Source: Paulinella micropora
Lineage: Eukaryota; Cercozoa; Imbricatea; Euglyphida
Assembly: GCA_009731375.1 (NCBI GenBank)
Contig: BJOX01000244.1
Coordinates: 208,504 to 247,286, forward strand
Direction of reading: 5' to 3'
Length of the DNA: 38,783 nucleotides
Under the pieces are notes generated by a model that ran no database searches, was not told the origin of the DNA, and was given only the letters and a program-made list of their open reading frames with translations. Both the position numbers and the translations under genes were made by a program. Within the stretch, counting starts at the first letter, position 1; each line of letters begins with the position of its first letter. This document shows, in pieces, positions 21,256 to 32,026 of the stretch.

Positions 21256-21294
<39 letters not shown>

Positions 21295-21450
21295 CATCCA
21301 TCTATCCATCCATCTATCCATCCATCCATCCATCTACCCCAGTGACCGCGAAAGTGTCTCTGTCGCCTCCCGTCTAACTCCTCCATTTCCTTGACAAATG
21401 TATGATTAATATAATGTATCTTGCATGTGTGTATGTGTTGTGTCGCGCAG
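21128..21450. repeat. (CA)n, (CT)n, (AT)n, (CTAT)n intron
   Basis: The four tracts follow each other from 21,139 to about 21,335. A unique stretch then ends with GTCGCGCAG (21,450). Confidence 0.8.
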
Positions 21451-21533
21451 GTGGCAGTGAGGCCTTGCAGTCAGAACAGAGCGCTGCAAGCAGTCAGAGC
21501 GCCCCCGTCCAGCACACACAAGACACAGCAGAG
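21451..21533 (+). CDS. Putative Ser/Gln-rich exon (GSEALQSEQSAASSQSAPV...)
   Basis: This 83-nt exon lies between CGCGCAG and GAG|GTGCTG, phase 1 in and phase 0 out. It encodes GSEALQSEQSAASSQSAPVQ and HTQDTAE: a low-complexity, probably disordered linker. The donor continues GTGCTGTCTGTCTATC, i.e. straight into (CTAT)n. Confidence 0.68.
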
Positions 21534-21579
21534 GTGCTGTCTGTCTATCTGTCTATCTATCTATCTATCTATCTATCTG

Positions 21580-21621
<42 letters not shown>

Positions 21622-21736
21622 CAATCTGTTGATGTGTGTATGTATATGTATGCATGTATGTATGTATGTATGTATGTATGCATATATGTATGGTATTGAG
21701 CTGACCTGCACACACACACACACGTACTTACTTCAG

Positions 21737-21809
21737 CTGGATAGCTTAATCAAGAAGTACCAAAAGGAATACCCTGTGAACTTATCGGAGGTGTTGTCGG
21801 AGACGCAAC
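21737..21809 (+). CDS. Module B exon 1 ([20 protein letters not shown])
   Basis: This 73-nt exon lies between CTTCAG and GTCATA, phase 0 in and phase 1 out. It encodes [20 protein letters not shown] and SET. It is the complete form of the truncated exon at 3,927. The split codon with the next exon gives Q. Confidence 0.75.
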
Positions 21810-21810
21810 G

Positions 21811-21864
<54 letters not shown>

Positions 21865-21999
21865 ATAGATACATACATATATACATATATACATATATAT
21901 GTATATATGTATATGTATATATATATAATATATATATATATAATATTATATATATATATGTATGTATATAATATATATATATACATATATATATATACG

Positions 22000-22063
<64 letters not shown>

Positions 22064-22330
22064 CATATACATATATATATATATATAATATATATATATG
22101 CATACATAGTGCAACATACATAATATTCGTACATACATATACATAATAGACATACATAGTAGACATATACATACATACATAGTGCAACATACATAATACA
22201 CATATACGTATACATGTATACACACATACATATACATACATACATACATACTACATACATACATACATACACATACATACATACATACATACATACATAC
22301 ATGCATACATACATATATGTAACATATATA

Positions 22331-22366
<36 letters not shown>

Positions 22367-22443
22367 TGTATGTATGTATGTATGTATGTATTACATATAT
22401 ATATATATATTATATATATATATAAAATAAATATTTTATATTA

Positions 22444-22479
<36 letters not shown>

Positions 22480-22482
22480 TAG
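21810..22482. repeat. Module B intron: (AT)n, (CA)n, (CATA)n, (TATG)n
   Basis: The (AT)n starts at the donor, followed by (CA)n 22,000-22,050 and (CATA)n. One copy of the TGTTGCACTATG-bearing arm (as its complement, about 22,095-22,215) is present; module A has two inverted arms. It ends in (TATG)n and ATAG (22,482). Confidence 0.82.
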
Positions 22483-22561
22483 AATATGACAATTTCATCG
22501 TGGACTTACTGGTGGGAAACGAACGCAAGCACAAATTCAACCTCGAACTCAACGTTGCAAA
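22483..22561 (+). CDS. Module B exon 2 (YDNFIVDLLVGNERKHKFNL)
   Basis: This 79-nt exon lies between TATAG and GTGCGT, phase 1 in and phase 2 out, encoding YDNFIVDLLVGNERKHKFNL and ELNVA. Compared with module A it lacks six codons in the middle basic stretch; all else aligns without gaps. Confidence 0.76.
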
Positions 22562-22568
22562 GTGCGTT

Positions 22569-22607
<39 letters not shown>

Positions 22608-22716
22608 ATCTATCTTTCTCTTTCTTTCTTTATTTCATTCTTGCTTTCTTCTTGCGTTCTTTCTTCTTTCTTTCTTTCTTTGTTTCTTTCTTTTTTTTTT
22701 TCTTTCTTTCTTTCTT

Positions 22717-22760
<44 letters not shown>

Positions 22761-22763
22761 CAG
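22562..22763. repeat. Module B intron, (CTAT)n-(CTTT)n-(CTAT)n
   Basis: This has the same motif order as the module A intron at 5,042-5,253 and ends CTACAG. Confidence 0.85.
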
Positions 22764-22805
22764 AAACATGGCGCGCCACATCAAATTGGTTGCAGAGCGA
22801 TACGG
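22764..22805 (+). CDS. Module B exon 3 (NMARHIKLVAERY)
   Basis: This 42-nt exon has the same boundaries and phases as 5,254-5,295. Four of thirteen or so residues differ, and the split codons give K before and G after, so exon 4 begins G-F-R-C instead of R-F-R-C. Confidence 0.78.
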
Positions 22806-23799
22806 GTTTGACACATACATGCATACATACATACATACATGCATACATACAGACGTATGTACGTACGTACGTAAGTACATACCTACATACATACATACAT
22901 ACATACATACATACATACATACATACATACATACATACATACATACGAACGTAGGTAGTGCATACATAGATACATACATACATACATACATGAATACATG
23001 CATACATGCATACATGCATACATGCATGCATACATAAATACATACATAAATACATTCATACATTTATACGTTCATACATACATACATACATACATACATA
23101 CATACAAGATATATGTATGCATGCATGCATGTATGTATGTATGTATGTATGTATGTATATCATGCTATGTCTGCATGTATGTATGTATGTATGTATGTAT
23201 TTATGTATTTATGTATGTATTTATGTATGTATGTATGTATGTATGTATGTATGTATGTATAATATTATATATATGTATATATATATACATATATACATAT
23301 ATATATATATTAATATTATATATATATGTATGTGTATGTATGTATGTATGTATGTATGTATGCATGTATGTACGCATGTATGTATGCATGTATGTATGCA
23401 TGTATGTATGTATGTATGTATGTATGTATTTCATTTATATAAATTTAATTTATTTTAATATGTTATGTTATGTTATGTTATGTTATGTCATGTCATGTTA
23501 TGTTATGTTATGTTATGTTATGCTATGTTATCCTATGCTATGCTATGTTATCCTATGCTATGCTATGCTATGCTAATCTATGTTATGTTATGTTATGTTA
23601 TGTTAGGTTATGTTATGTATGTTATGTTATGTTATGTTATGTTATGTTATGTTATGCTATGCTACTTTATGCTAGGTTATGCTATGTTATGTTATGTTAT
23701 GTTATGTTATGTTATGTTATGTTATGTCATCATATGCGCATGTTATGTGAGTATGTACGCATGCATGTATGTATGTATGTATGTATGTATGTATGTATG

Positions 23800-23831
<32 letters not shown>

Positions 23832-23845
23832 TGTATGTATGTATG

Positions 23846-23877
<32 letters not shown>

Positions 23878-24134
23878 TGTATGTATGTAGTATGTATGTA
23901 TGTATGCATGCATGCATGCATGCATGCATGTATGCATGTATGTATGTATGTATGTATGTATACACGTATGTATGTATGTGTATATGTATATGTGCATGTA
24001 TGCATGATGTATGAATGTATGCATGTATGTATGTATGTATGTATGTTTTGTGTGTGTGTCTATGTATGCATGCATGTATGTATGTATGTGTGTATGTATG
24101 CATGCATCATACAATCATGCATGCATGCGCTCAG
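22806..24134. repeat. Module B intron with an inverted core
   Basis: (CATA)n runs to about 23,104, then abruptly switches to (TATG)n, (TTATG)n at 23,456-23,726, and (TATG)n to about 24,115. The unique piece TTCATTTATATAAATTTAAT (23,430-23,449) is the exact reverse complement of 6,406-6,425 in module A, and the neighbours on both sides are likewise inverted. Confidence 0.85.
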
Positions 24135-24223
24135 ATTTCGTTGCAACAATTGGTACGAGACGAATGCAAAGGAGACAGATGGCTATGATGAGACGGTCAT
24201 TCATACCAAGTACAAACCACCCG
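24135..24223 (+). CDS. Module B exon 4 (FRCNNWYETNAKETDGYDET...)
   Basis: This lies between GCTCAG and GTCTAC, phase 2 in. It encodes FRCNNWYETNAKETDGYDET and VIHTKYKPP. Near the donor it has two bases fewer than module A after a codon realignment, so at 89 nt it leaves phase 1 rather than 0. This may be decay or a different downstream joining. Confidence 0.7.
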
Positions 24224-24237
24224 GTCTACCTACCTAC

Positions 24238-24281
<44 letters not shown>

Positions 24282-24574
24282 ATATCTTTCCATCTATTCT
24301 ATGTCCTCGGATGTGCAGCGCTGATAGAGAAAACATATCTAATATGTATGTGTGTATGTATGTATGTATGTAACTGTGTATGAATGTACTCAGGAATAAT
24401 ATGTATGTGCAAAGAAGAGGTAAATTTGTATAATATCTGCATGTATGTAATTGTCAATCTATCTATATTCGTACCTATATGTCGATTTATCTTATCTTAT
24501 CTTATCTTATATTATCTTATATTATCTTATCTCATCTTATCTTATCTTATCTTATCTTATCTTTGCATCTTATC

Positions 24575-24608
<34 letters not shown>

Positions 24609-24755
24609 GTCTCTCTCTATCTCTCTATCTCTCTCTATCTATCTCTCTCTCCCTCTATCTATCTCTCCCTCTATCTATCTCTCCCTCTATCCATCTATCT
24701 ATCTATCTATATATCTATCTATCTATCTATCTATGTACGTGCCTACCTTTTTTAG
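24224..24755. repeat. Module B intron(s): (CTAC)n, (CTAT)n, (TTATC)n, (CT)n
   Basis: This parallels module A at 6,713-7,125 and 7,670-7,844, including the conserved islands at 24,290-24,345 and 24,371-24,420 and the pentanucleotide (TTATC)n at 24,488-24,580, but without the 7,126-7,640 island. It ends TTTTTTAG (24,755). Confidence 0.8.
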
Positions 24756-24812
24756 AACGGACGGAATAACAGGCTGTATTTCTACATAAGAAAAAACCGC
24801 AAATCCGGAAAG
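24756..24812 (+). CDS. Module B exon ([19 protein letters not shown])
   Basis: This 57-nt exon lies between TTTTTTAG and GTTCAA, phase 0 in and out, encoding [19 protein letters not shown]. It is the counterpart of 7,845-7,889 with four extra codons at the start. Confidence 0.75.
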
Positions 24813-25579
<767 letters not shown>

Positions 25580-25627
25580 GTATCGGTTTTTTACGAGTTT
25601 AAGATAATGTGACCTTCCATCATACGG
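25580..25627 (+). pseudogene. Module B exon with in-frame TGA ([15 protein letters not shown])
   Basis: Same acceptor (ACATAG|GTATC) and donor (CGG|GTATGT) as the module A exon at 8,741, 48 nt, phase 0. Codon 11 is TGA where module A has AGA. Either module B is nonfunctional here, or this exon is skipped, or the base is an error. Confidence 0.6.
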
Positions 25628-25793
25628 GTATGTATGTATGTATGTATGTATGTATGTATGTATGTATGTATGTATGCATGTATGCATGTATGTATGTATG
25701 CATGTATCCATGTATGTATGTATGAATGTAGGAAAACGTGCCGGACTTGGTATCTACATCTATATATCTATATCTACATCTATATCTATATCT

Positions 25794-25824
<31 letters not shown>

Positions 25825-26294
25825 TATATCTATATCTATATCTATATCTATATCTATATCTATATATCTATATCTATATCTATATCTATATCTATATGTA
25901 TATCTATATCTATATCTATAATCTTTATCTTTATCTTTATCTTTATCTTTATCTATATCTTTTATATATATATATCTATATCTATATCTAAATCTATATC
26001 TATATCTATATCTTTATCTAGATCTAGATCTTGATCTTTATCTATATCTATATCTATATCTATATCTATACCTATATCTATATCTATACCTATATCTATA
26101 TCTATATCTATGCCTATATTTTTATCTATATCTATCGTGTCTGTGTGTGTGTGTGTCTGTGTGTCTGTCTGTATGTCTGTATGTCTGTATGTCTGTGTGT
26201 CTGTGTCTGTGTGTGTGTGTGTGTGTGTCTGTGTGTCTGTCTGTGTGTCTGTCTGTGTGTGTGTGTGTGTCTCTGTGTGTGTGTGTGTGTGTGT

Positions 26295-26333
<39 letters not shown>

Positions 26334-26468
26334 TGTGTGTGTGTGTGTCTGTGTGTGTCTGTGTGTCTGTGTGTGTGTGTCTGTGTGTTGGTCTGTGTGT
26401 TGGTCTATGTGTTGTGTGTGTGTTGTGTCTGTGTCTGTGTCTGTGTGTCTCTGTGTCTGTGTGTCTGT

Positions 26469-26514
<46 letters not shown>

Positions 26515-26573
26515 GTGTCTGTCTGAGTGTCTGAGTATGTATGTAAGTATGTATGTGTGTGTGTGTGATACAG
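25628..26573. repeat. (GTAT)n, (CTATAT)n and (GT)n intron
   Basis: (GTAT)n opens at the donor to about 25,728, a unique piece of 25 bases follows, then (CTATAT)n with CTTTAT at 25,750-26,130 and (GT)n with CTGT variants at 26,140-26,560. Acceptor ATACAG ends at 26,573. Confidence 0.85.
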
Positions 26574-26963
26574 ATCAGGAACGAGAGAGAGAGAGAGAAG
26601 GAAGCCCCAGGGATGGGGGAGCAAAACAATCTTAGCCCGACTAAACCGTTAGTTGAGAAGACAAAGAAAGAGAAGGCGAAGCGCTCAAAGCACAGAAGTA
26701 AGAAGAAGAAAGGAGAGGCAGGGAACGCAAAGAACAAGTTGGGCCCAGTCGAGGGGCAAATCTATTTTCCGAAGTCGGAGGATCTGAGGCGCGGGGCGAA
26801 AGCCACCGACGATCAAGGGAAAGGCCGTGGGGAGTACAGCGATCAAGACAGCGACTCGGACCCGGAGCAACGATGGATGGGGCGCGCGGCGCGGAAGTGG
26901 TTTCATGACCCTGGTGGCGGACTACCGCGTCGGAAAGTGGGCGGCTGGGGACCGGGGAGCTAA
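26574..26963 (+). CDS. Lysine-rich terminal exon
   Basis: This 390-nt open stretch follows GATACAG in phase 0 and ends with TAA (26,961-26,963). It encodes an Arg/Glu start, a dense basic segment ([20 protein letters not shown]), then [20 protein letters not shown], an acidic [11 protein letters not shown] patch and [17 protein letters not shown]. It has GC-rich codon use and no simple repeat after the first few codons. Likely the C-terminus of a nuclear or nucleolar-type protein (inference from the basic clusters). Its link to module B exons is by phase and position only. Confidence 0.65.
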   Translation: MRNEREREKEAPGMGEQNNLSPTKPLVEKTKKEKAKRSKHRSKKKKGEAGNAKNKLGPVEGQIYFPKSEDLRRGAKATDDQGKGRGEYSDQDSDSDPEQRWMGRAARKWFHDPGGGLPRRKVGGWGPGS

Positions 26964-27433
26964 TAGACTCGGGCGGCCTCATGGAAGCAAGAGAATGGGG
27001 GAGCGCGCGGCGGGCGGTGCAACAACTGGACTTTTTGACTACTGCGTCATCATAAGTTAAGTTGGTGAACGGGATACAAAGTTAGTATAGAGTTAGTGCA
27101 TATAGTCGGTACTACGGTAGACGGGAGGCTCCGGTAATTTCTCAATAGGGCTACATATATTTTACCACCATATATGCGAGATTAGTAGCATAAGGTAGAT
27201 GGGGCCGTTATTCCTAAATAGGGGGAGCAATGGCCCGGACAATTTATAAATAATAGTATTTAGTTAGGCATACCGACCCACCCCCGGTCAAGGACAATTA
27301 CCTATTTTACCTATATCACTCTAAGTGTAACGTTGAATTCAAAGCTTGGCGGTTTGGGGCCCGGTCACGGTGTGGCACTTAGTGACGTGCCACGGTCAGT
27401 ATTATTCAAAATCTCTAAGTAAAAGTAAAGTAC
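26964..27433. other. Unique intergenic sequence
   Basis: 470 bp follow the terminal exon. I see no exon, RNA gene or repeat tract in it. AT-rich strings such as TTTATAAATAATAG (about 27,243) could lie in a 3' UTR, but no clear AATAAA is present. Confidence 0.5.
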
Positions 27434-27437
27434 GAAC
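27434..27437. repeat. Target-site duplication GAAC, left
   Basis: GAAC immediately precedes the LTR at 27,438 and follows the LTR that ends at 37,744. A 4-bp duplication fits integration by an LTR-element integrase. Confidence 0.85.
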
Positions 27438-27655
27438 TGTACTATCCCCAACGATAGCTCAATGGAAGAGTAAGTCGGTAATATAACCAAACACAGTCCT
27501 CAAAAAAGAGAATGATGTCTCGTTATATTAGCTCAGTGACGCAAAGACAAAAAGCCGCCAAAAGACCAGGATCAAATTAGCATTTCAGACGTGTCCGGCC
27601 AGACGAAATCTATAAATAAGTTTTTTACCGGATAATTCGGGGGGTGATGTCCACA
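27438..27655 (-). repeat. 3' LTR, 218 bp
   Basis: On the plus strand it begins TGTACTATCC and ends GTCCACA, giving the usual TG...CA ends. It matches the other LTR at 217 of 218 positions; the difference is A here (27,634) and G at 37,723. No AATAAA is seen in it on the element strand. Confidence 0.93.
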
Positions 27656-28477
27656 GTACCCCCTCCCAGTTTTTTATGGCGGAACTTCGTTTCCGACATA
27701 ATACGCTTTGAACTGATTTCTTTTCTGACTAAGATTCGTTTAGAGTTATGTATGAAGATACATCAACCCACGAATTAGCCGTTATAAAACAACAATGATA
27801 CTTGCCCCGGTACCAATCGTATATATACTCTAGCACATTCAGTATCTATATTAAAATCTTCCTCTTTCTTCTGTCGATAAGATATTTGTGCAGTATGTCC
27901 AAGTATAATGTTTTATGGTTGAGTAATAATGTAATGTCGCCATTTCCATATATATGTAATAACCGGTCGTCGGTTTCCATAAATACATTTACTTTTTGTG
28001 AAGACATACCCTTGTATAAATCGGTATCATTTAATATAGTGTCAGGTGATCAAGTCTGACGACTATATCCGAAGTTGGGTTGAGTGCGCCCTAATCTTGC
28101 GATATGCCGATACAAGTAAAGATCGATGGAATCCGGTGTAGCAGTTCATGTTATTAAAATATATCAGTTCTTGATTAGACTGTAGAGTCTTTAATGAGAT
28201 CATCATTCTGGTACTAATGCGGGTCGTATCCAGGAAACACCATCGCTCACTCAAATAGCGATCCCGTAACGGTGCTGTTTCGTGGCCGTCTCGTCTGTCT
28301 CTGCCGAAGCAAGAGAATAGAATGCCTATTTTTTGTCAGCTGTGTCTTGTTAATCTCTAGAAGAATGAATGCTGTAGTAGCTTTAATATCTAAGTAAGGT
28401 TGTCGGGACGATATTGGATCAATGCTATGTTCGCAATCGATCAGGTCCACAATACTTCTAGAGAAAAAAAATACTTA
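27656..28477 (-). other. Non-coding segment between pol and the 3' LTR
   Basis: These 822 bp are AT-richer than the coding part. No ORF of credible length exists on the element strand, and the frames of 60-85 codons here look random. No envelope-like gene is present. It may hold 3' UTR signals or remnant sequence. Confidence 0.6.
27659..27675 (-). promoter_or_regulatory. Polypurine tract
   Basis: On the element strand AAAAAACTGGGAGGGGG lies three bases upstream of the 3' LTR. This is the expected position and composition for priming of plus-strand DNA synthesis. Confidence 0.75.
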
Positions 28478-31400
28478 CTATAGACGCCGTTTACGCGCGC
28501 GGACTCCTTTACCTGGTGGAGGACCTCCAACCAAAGTTAAGTCTAAGGTAGATAGTTCGAGGACGTCCCAAATTTTGTGAGGGATTGCGCCTTGTGCCAA
28601 GTCAAAAGGAATGTCCAGCACCCCTCGTGGTAGTGCTTGTATGGTCCACGCGGTATGATCTTTATCTGTGGGAGATATGGTATCATCCCATGTCTCAAGT
28701 TTCTTGGCGTCTTTATATACTGGAAGGTATTGTCTTACTTTAGGATCTTCCACTGGATCCAGACTCCTCCAGAAATGTAAGACTGGTTGTATTATTTGTG
28801 CCGCAGTCGAAATTCGATTCGATCGCGTATGGCGTTTGTGAGGTACTGCCATGACTCTCATGAGATATAAATCTGAGAGCGTGTCATCGGCTACGTGTTG
28901 AGCCGCAGGCCTCACCAAGTAAAAAGCGTCTTTGGCCCATGAAATATGTCCAATCGCATCTCCTTCTTTCCAACTGGGGTGAACGAGAGTGTCATTGCCC
29001 GCGCGAGGGTCTTGATCTCCGTCATCGCTCCCCTCTTGATGGACTCCTTGCGAACGTGCCGTCCTTATCGCCTTTCTCGGTCGGTCGTAGATAAGGTCAT
29101 TTTGCGCTCTCCTTATTTGCGCCTCAGTGAACTTTCCTTCCTGCACGTTCGACTCCACCCTTTTGCGGGTCTGAGTCCCCGCCACACTTTTGCGGTCGGT
29201 GGCCCGCTTGTTCTCCAGCTCAGCCTCCTCCTTCTCCGCAATTGGTGCCCTGTAGGCATCCCGTTCCGAGATATCCTCCTGACGGATTGGTGGGACCTCT
29301 TTAAAGTCAGCCTCCATCCGTTTGAGTGCTTGATCAACGGACTCATCTTCAAGTAGGAAGGGATCATACTTAATCAGCCTTCGTACATTGACTATTTGAA
29401 CTTTCCCTCTGCCCCTGATTTTATAATTCAAAGGCCCCATCTGTTCCATGATCTGGTATGGTCCTTTCCAGTGGATGAACAGCTTCGAGCTGACTCCCTG
29501 AGGAACCTGAGGATGATACAGTAGTACAATATCCCCGACCTGAAATCTGACTTGATCCAGGTGTGCCTGCCTGACACCTTCAGCATCAGTCTTCCTGCGC
29601 TCCGCCTCCCTATGCGCCTGTACTATTTGCTCCGCCTCCATCTTCGCCCGAAGTCTCACCCCAAACAGCTCATCCTGATCTGCCCATGAATCTTTTGGGT
29701 GCAGCAGTGAGGCTGGGATGGCGGGCTCACGCCCATATACCAATTGGTATGGCGAGACGGAACCTTTTGAACCACCTAACGCTGTAGAGGGTAGGCAATT
29801 CATAGCAAAGGCAAACGAGGATGCTGCCTCCACCCATGCCTTTTGGTTCTCCTTCTTCATACAATACATCTTCAGCGCGGCCTTGAGGGGTCTATGCACC
29901 CGCTCTATCTTGCCGTTCGCTCTGGGGTTATAGGCGGTGACATATTGCCATTTCATGCCGTAATATGCAGATAGCTTGTCGATGACTTCATTATTAAAGT
30001 CAGAGCCTCGATCTGAGCATATTTTTCTCGGCACCCCAATCTGTGAGATGATCCTGTCAATCAACGCCTTGGCTGTTGCTTCTCCCGTAACGTCTTTGAC
30101 TGGGACCACCCATACATAGTTGGTGGCTCTGTCTATGGCCGTTAGAAGGTATCTGTAACCTTCCGTCGTGACCGGGAAAGGTCCTACATGATCAGTGTGT
30201 AAGAACTCGAACATTCCTAAGTGTAAAGGAAAAGTCCCGATCAGGCCAAAATTCGCCTTCAATGGTGTTTTGGATGTCTTGCATGGGATGCATGCATTGA
30301 CCTGTTCATCAATATTCTCCTTCATCTTCTTCCACCAGAATCGTCTCGAAATGAACATATGCGTTCTTTGTCGGCCCGGGTGCGCCAGTAGTGGGCAGTT
30401 ATGAGCAGCGACAAAAATGATGTGTCTGAGTTTCTCAGGAACCCAGAGAGTCCATTTGTCTGGTTGTGATGCATAGCGCCCGTGTTGGCCTTTGTACCAC
30501 AAGAGACCGTCTCTCCACCCCATCTCCTTCTGTTGCTCCTTAATCTCCTTCGTCATTTTCAGCTCGTTCGGGTTCTTGTATAGCTGTATTAGCTCTTTGA
30601 ACTCCGGATCGAGAGCCTGTTGCTGTCTCCATGCAGTGGGTGAGGCTATGTGGATAGTCCCATCCTCTAGCTGCACTCCTATCCTCTCAGGGTTTTCGTC
30701 TAACTCCTCCTTGTTCTCCTGCGGGGGTTCCGCATATGCTTCTTGCTTAATCTCTTCTTGTTTTATCTCCGCCTTCATATTCTCATATGCTTCATAGGAC
30801 CACTCAGCATCCTCGAGGACATGTGCTGTACAACATATCCCATGATCCGGACCTTGCGGGCTATGACGTAGACCCGATCGGTTATATCGGACCCCTCTCG
30901 CCATCTGCATCGACTCGATATGATGCACTTCGTATGTGCAGTCTGGGGATAGATCCTCCATTTCTGCTGATGATACGAGAGCTGCCACTTCTGAGTGAAA
31001 CTCTAGCCTGGAGAGGCTGTCAGCGACAACATTTCGCTTGCCGGGTAGATGGACCATTGTAAAATTGAAACATGACAAGAATGCCTGCCATCTCGCTAGA
31101 CGGCCAGTCTGTTCATGATTCATCAGCCATAGTAAATTCTGGTGATCAGTCCTTACTATAAACTGAGGTCCACCCCATAAATACTCTCTCAACCGTTTGA
31201 GGGCCCAGACCACCGCCAGTGCCTCTCTCTGTCTCGTACAATAGTTTCGCTCCGCCGAGCACAACTTTCTACTTATAAACATGATCGGGCGCAACTTTTT
31301 CTCCTCATCTTCCTGTTGTAAGACTGCGCCGATCGCGAACTTTGATGCGTCTGTGTCGACTACGAATTGCTTCGAAAAGTCGGGCATCATCAGCACGAGT

Positions 31401-32026
31401 CCGCCATCCTTCGGATCTTTGTAGATGAGATCTTTGAGCGTGTTGTACGCTTCTAAGGCTTCATCATCCCACTTCTCAAAATCACCGAAGTCGATCATTC
31501 TCTCCAACTTAGCCCGAGTTGCACCCCAATTGGGTATGAACTGGCTGTAATATTGCGCCATCGCAAGAAATGAGTGCAGCTCTGTGCGATTCTTCGGCCT
31601 CTGCCGGCTCATGATCTCCTCCCTCTTCTCTTTGGATATCGAGACTCTATTGTAAGAGATTTCGTACCCCAAATATGTCACGCTTGTCTTTGCGAGTTGA
31701 CATTTCTTCAAATTACATTTCAGGCCAAATAGTTTGATACGCCTGAAAATGTCTGTTAGATGGTCGATGTGCTCTTCCATCGTATTGGAGTACACGATAA
31801 TGTCATCGATGTAACAAAATGCGTACTCTCCCGCCTTCTGTCCTCTTCTCCTCATGAAACCTCCCTCTGTCTGGTCATCATATTTGCTACTCAGCATGCT
31901 TTGCATCGCTTTCTGAAAGAGTCCCGGGGCCTGTTTGAGTTCCATCGGAAGCACTTTCCACTGATATATCTCCATTCCTACTACAAATGCAGTCAGCCAT
32001 CTGGACTTTTCATCCAGTGGAATTTG
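28478..32026 (-). CDS. pol: pol, second open part: RT core, RNase H, integrase, C-terminal extension
   Basis: This is open from the codon after an in-frame TGA (32,027-32,029) to TAG at 28,478; the first Met is at 31,975. Domains in order: RT with the YIDD catalytic box (about 31,802-31,813); RNase H with VDTDASKFAIGA, REALAVVWAL and RTDHQ; ADSLSRLE at its end. Integrase has an HH-CC zinc site (CIPC near 30,285), core acidic residues in HTDHVGPFP, CSDRGSD and GKIERVH with exactly 35 residues between the second Asp and the Glu, then a GPY/F-like motif (IHWKGPYQIM). About 285 residues follow with no domain I recognise and no clear chromodomain. Confidence 0.9.
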   Translation of the reverse strand, partial: QIPLDEKSRWLTAFVVGMEIYQWKVLPMELKQAPGLFQKAMQSMLSSKYDDQTEGGFMRRRGQKAGEYAFCYIDDIIVYSNTMEEHIDHLTDIFRRIKLFGLKCNLKKCQLAKTSVTYLGYEISYNRVSISKEKREEIMSRQRPKNRTELHSFLAMAQYYSQFIPNWGATRAKLERMIDFGDFEKWDDEALEAYNTLKDLIYKDPKDGGLVLMMPDFSKQFVVDTDASKFAIGAVLQQEDEEKKLRPIMFISRKLCSAERNYCTRQREALAVVWALKRLREYLWGGPQFIVRTDHQNLLWLMNHEQTGRLARWQAFLSCFNFTMVHLPGKRNVVADSLSRLEFHSEVAALVSSAEMEDLSPDCTYEVHHIESMQMARGVRYNRSGLRHSPQGPDHGICCTAHVLEDAEWSYEAYENMKAEIKQEEIKQEAYAEPPQENKEELDENPERIGVQLEDGTIHIASPTAWRQQQALDPEFKELIQLYKNPNELKMTKEIKEQQKEMGWRDGLLWYKGQHGRYASQPDKWTLWVPEKLRHIIFVAAHNCPLLAHPGRQRTHMFISRRFWWKKMKENIDEQVNACIPCKTSKTPLKANFGLIGTFPLHLGMFEFLHTDHVGPFPVTTEGYRYLLTAIDRATNYVWVVPVKDVTGEATAKALIDRIISQIGVPRKICSDRGSDFNNEVIDKLSAYYGMKWQYVTAYNPRANGKIERVHRPLKAALKMYCMKKENQKAWVEAASSFAFAMNCLPSTALGGSKGSVSPYQLVYGREPAIPASLLHPKDSWADQDELFGVRLRAKMEAEQIVQAHREAERRKTDAEGVRQAHLDQVRFQVGDIVLLYHPQVPQGVSSKLFIHWKGPYQIMEQMGPLNYKIRGRGKVQIVNVRRLIKYDPFLLEDESVDQALKRMEADFKEVPPIRQEDISERDAYRAPIAEKEEAELENKRATDRKSVAGTQTRKRVESNVQEGKFTEAQIRRAQNDLIYDRPRKAIRTARSQGVHQEGSDDGDQDPRAGNDTLVHPSWKEGDAIGHISWAKDAFYLVRPAAQHVADDTLSDLYLMRVMAVPHKRHTRSNRISTAAQIIQPVLHFWRSLDPVEDPKVRQYLPVYKDAKKLETWDDTISPTDKDHTAWTIQALPRGVLDIPFDLAQGAIPHKIWDVLELSTLDLTLVGGPPPGKGVRARKRRL

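Noticed and set aside
26641-26982. Minus-strand frame of 113 codons opposite the terminal exon
   Set aside because: It is a shadow of the plus-strand lysine-rich exon, with no independent support.
27438-27560. tRNA-like A box in the LTR (GATAGCTCAATGGAAGAG)
   Set aside because: It matches an A box, but there is no B box at a usable distance and no cloverleaf; it is probably chance.
27802-28059. Envelope-like or accessory gene between pol and the 3' LTR
   Set aside because: The only frames are short, mostly on the wrong strand, and have no signal peptide or conserved composition.
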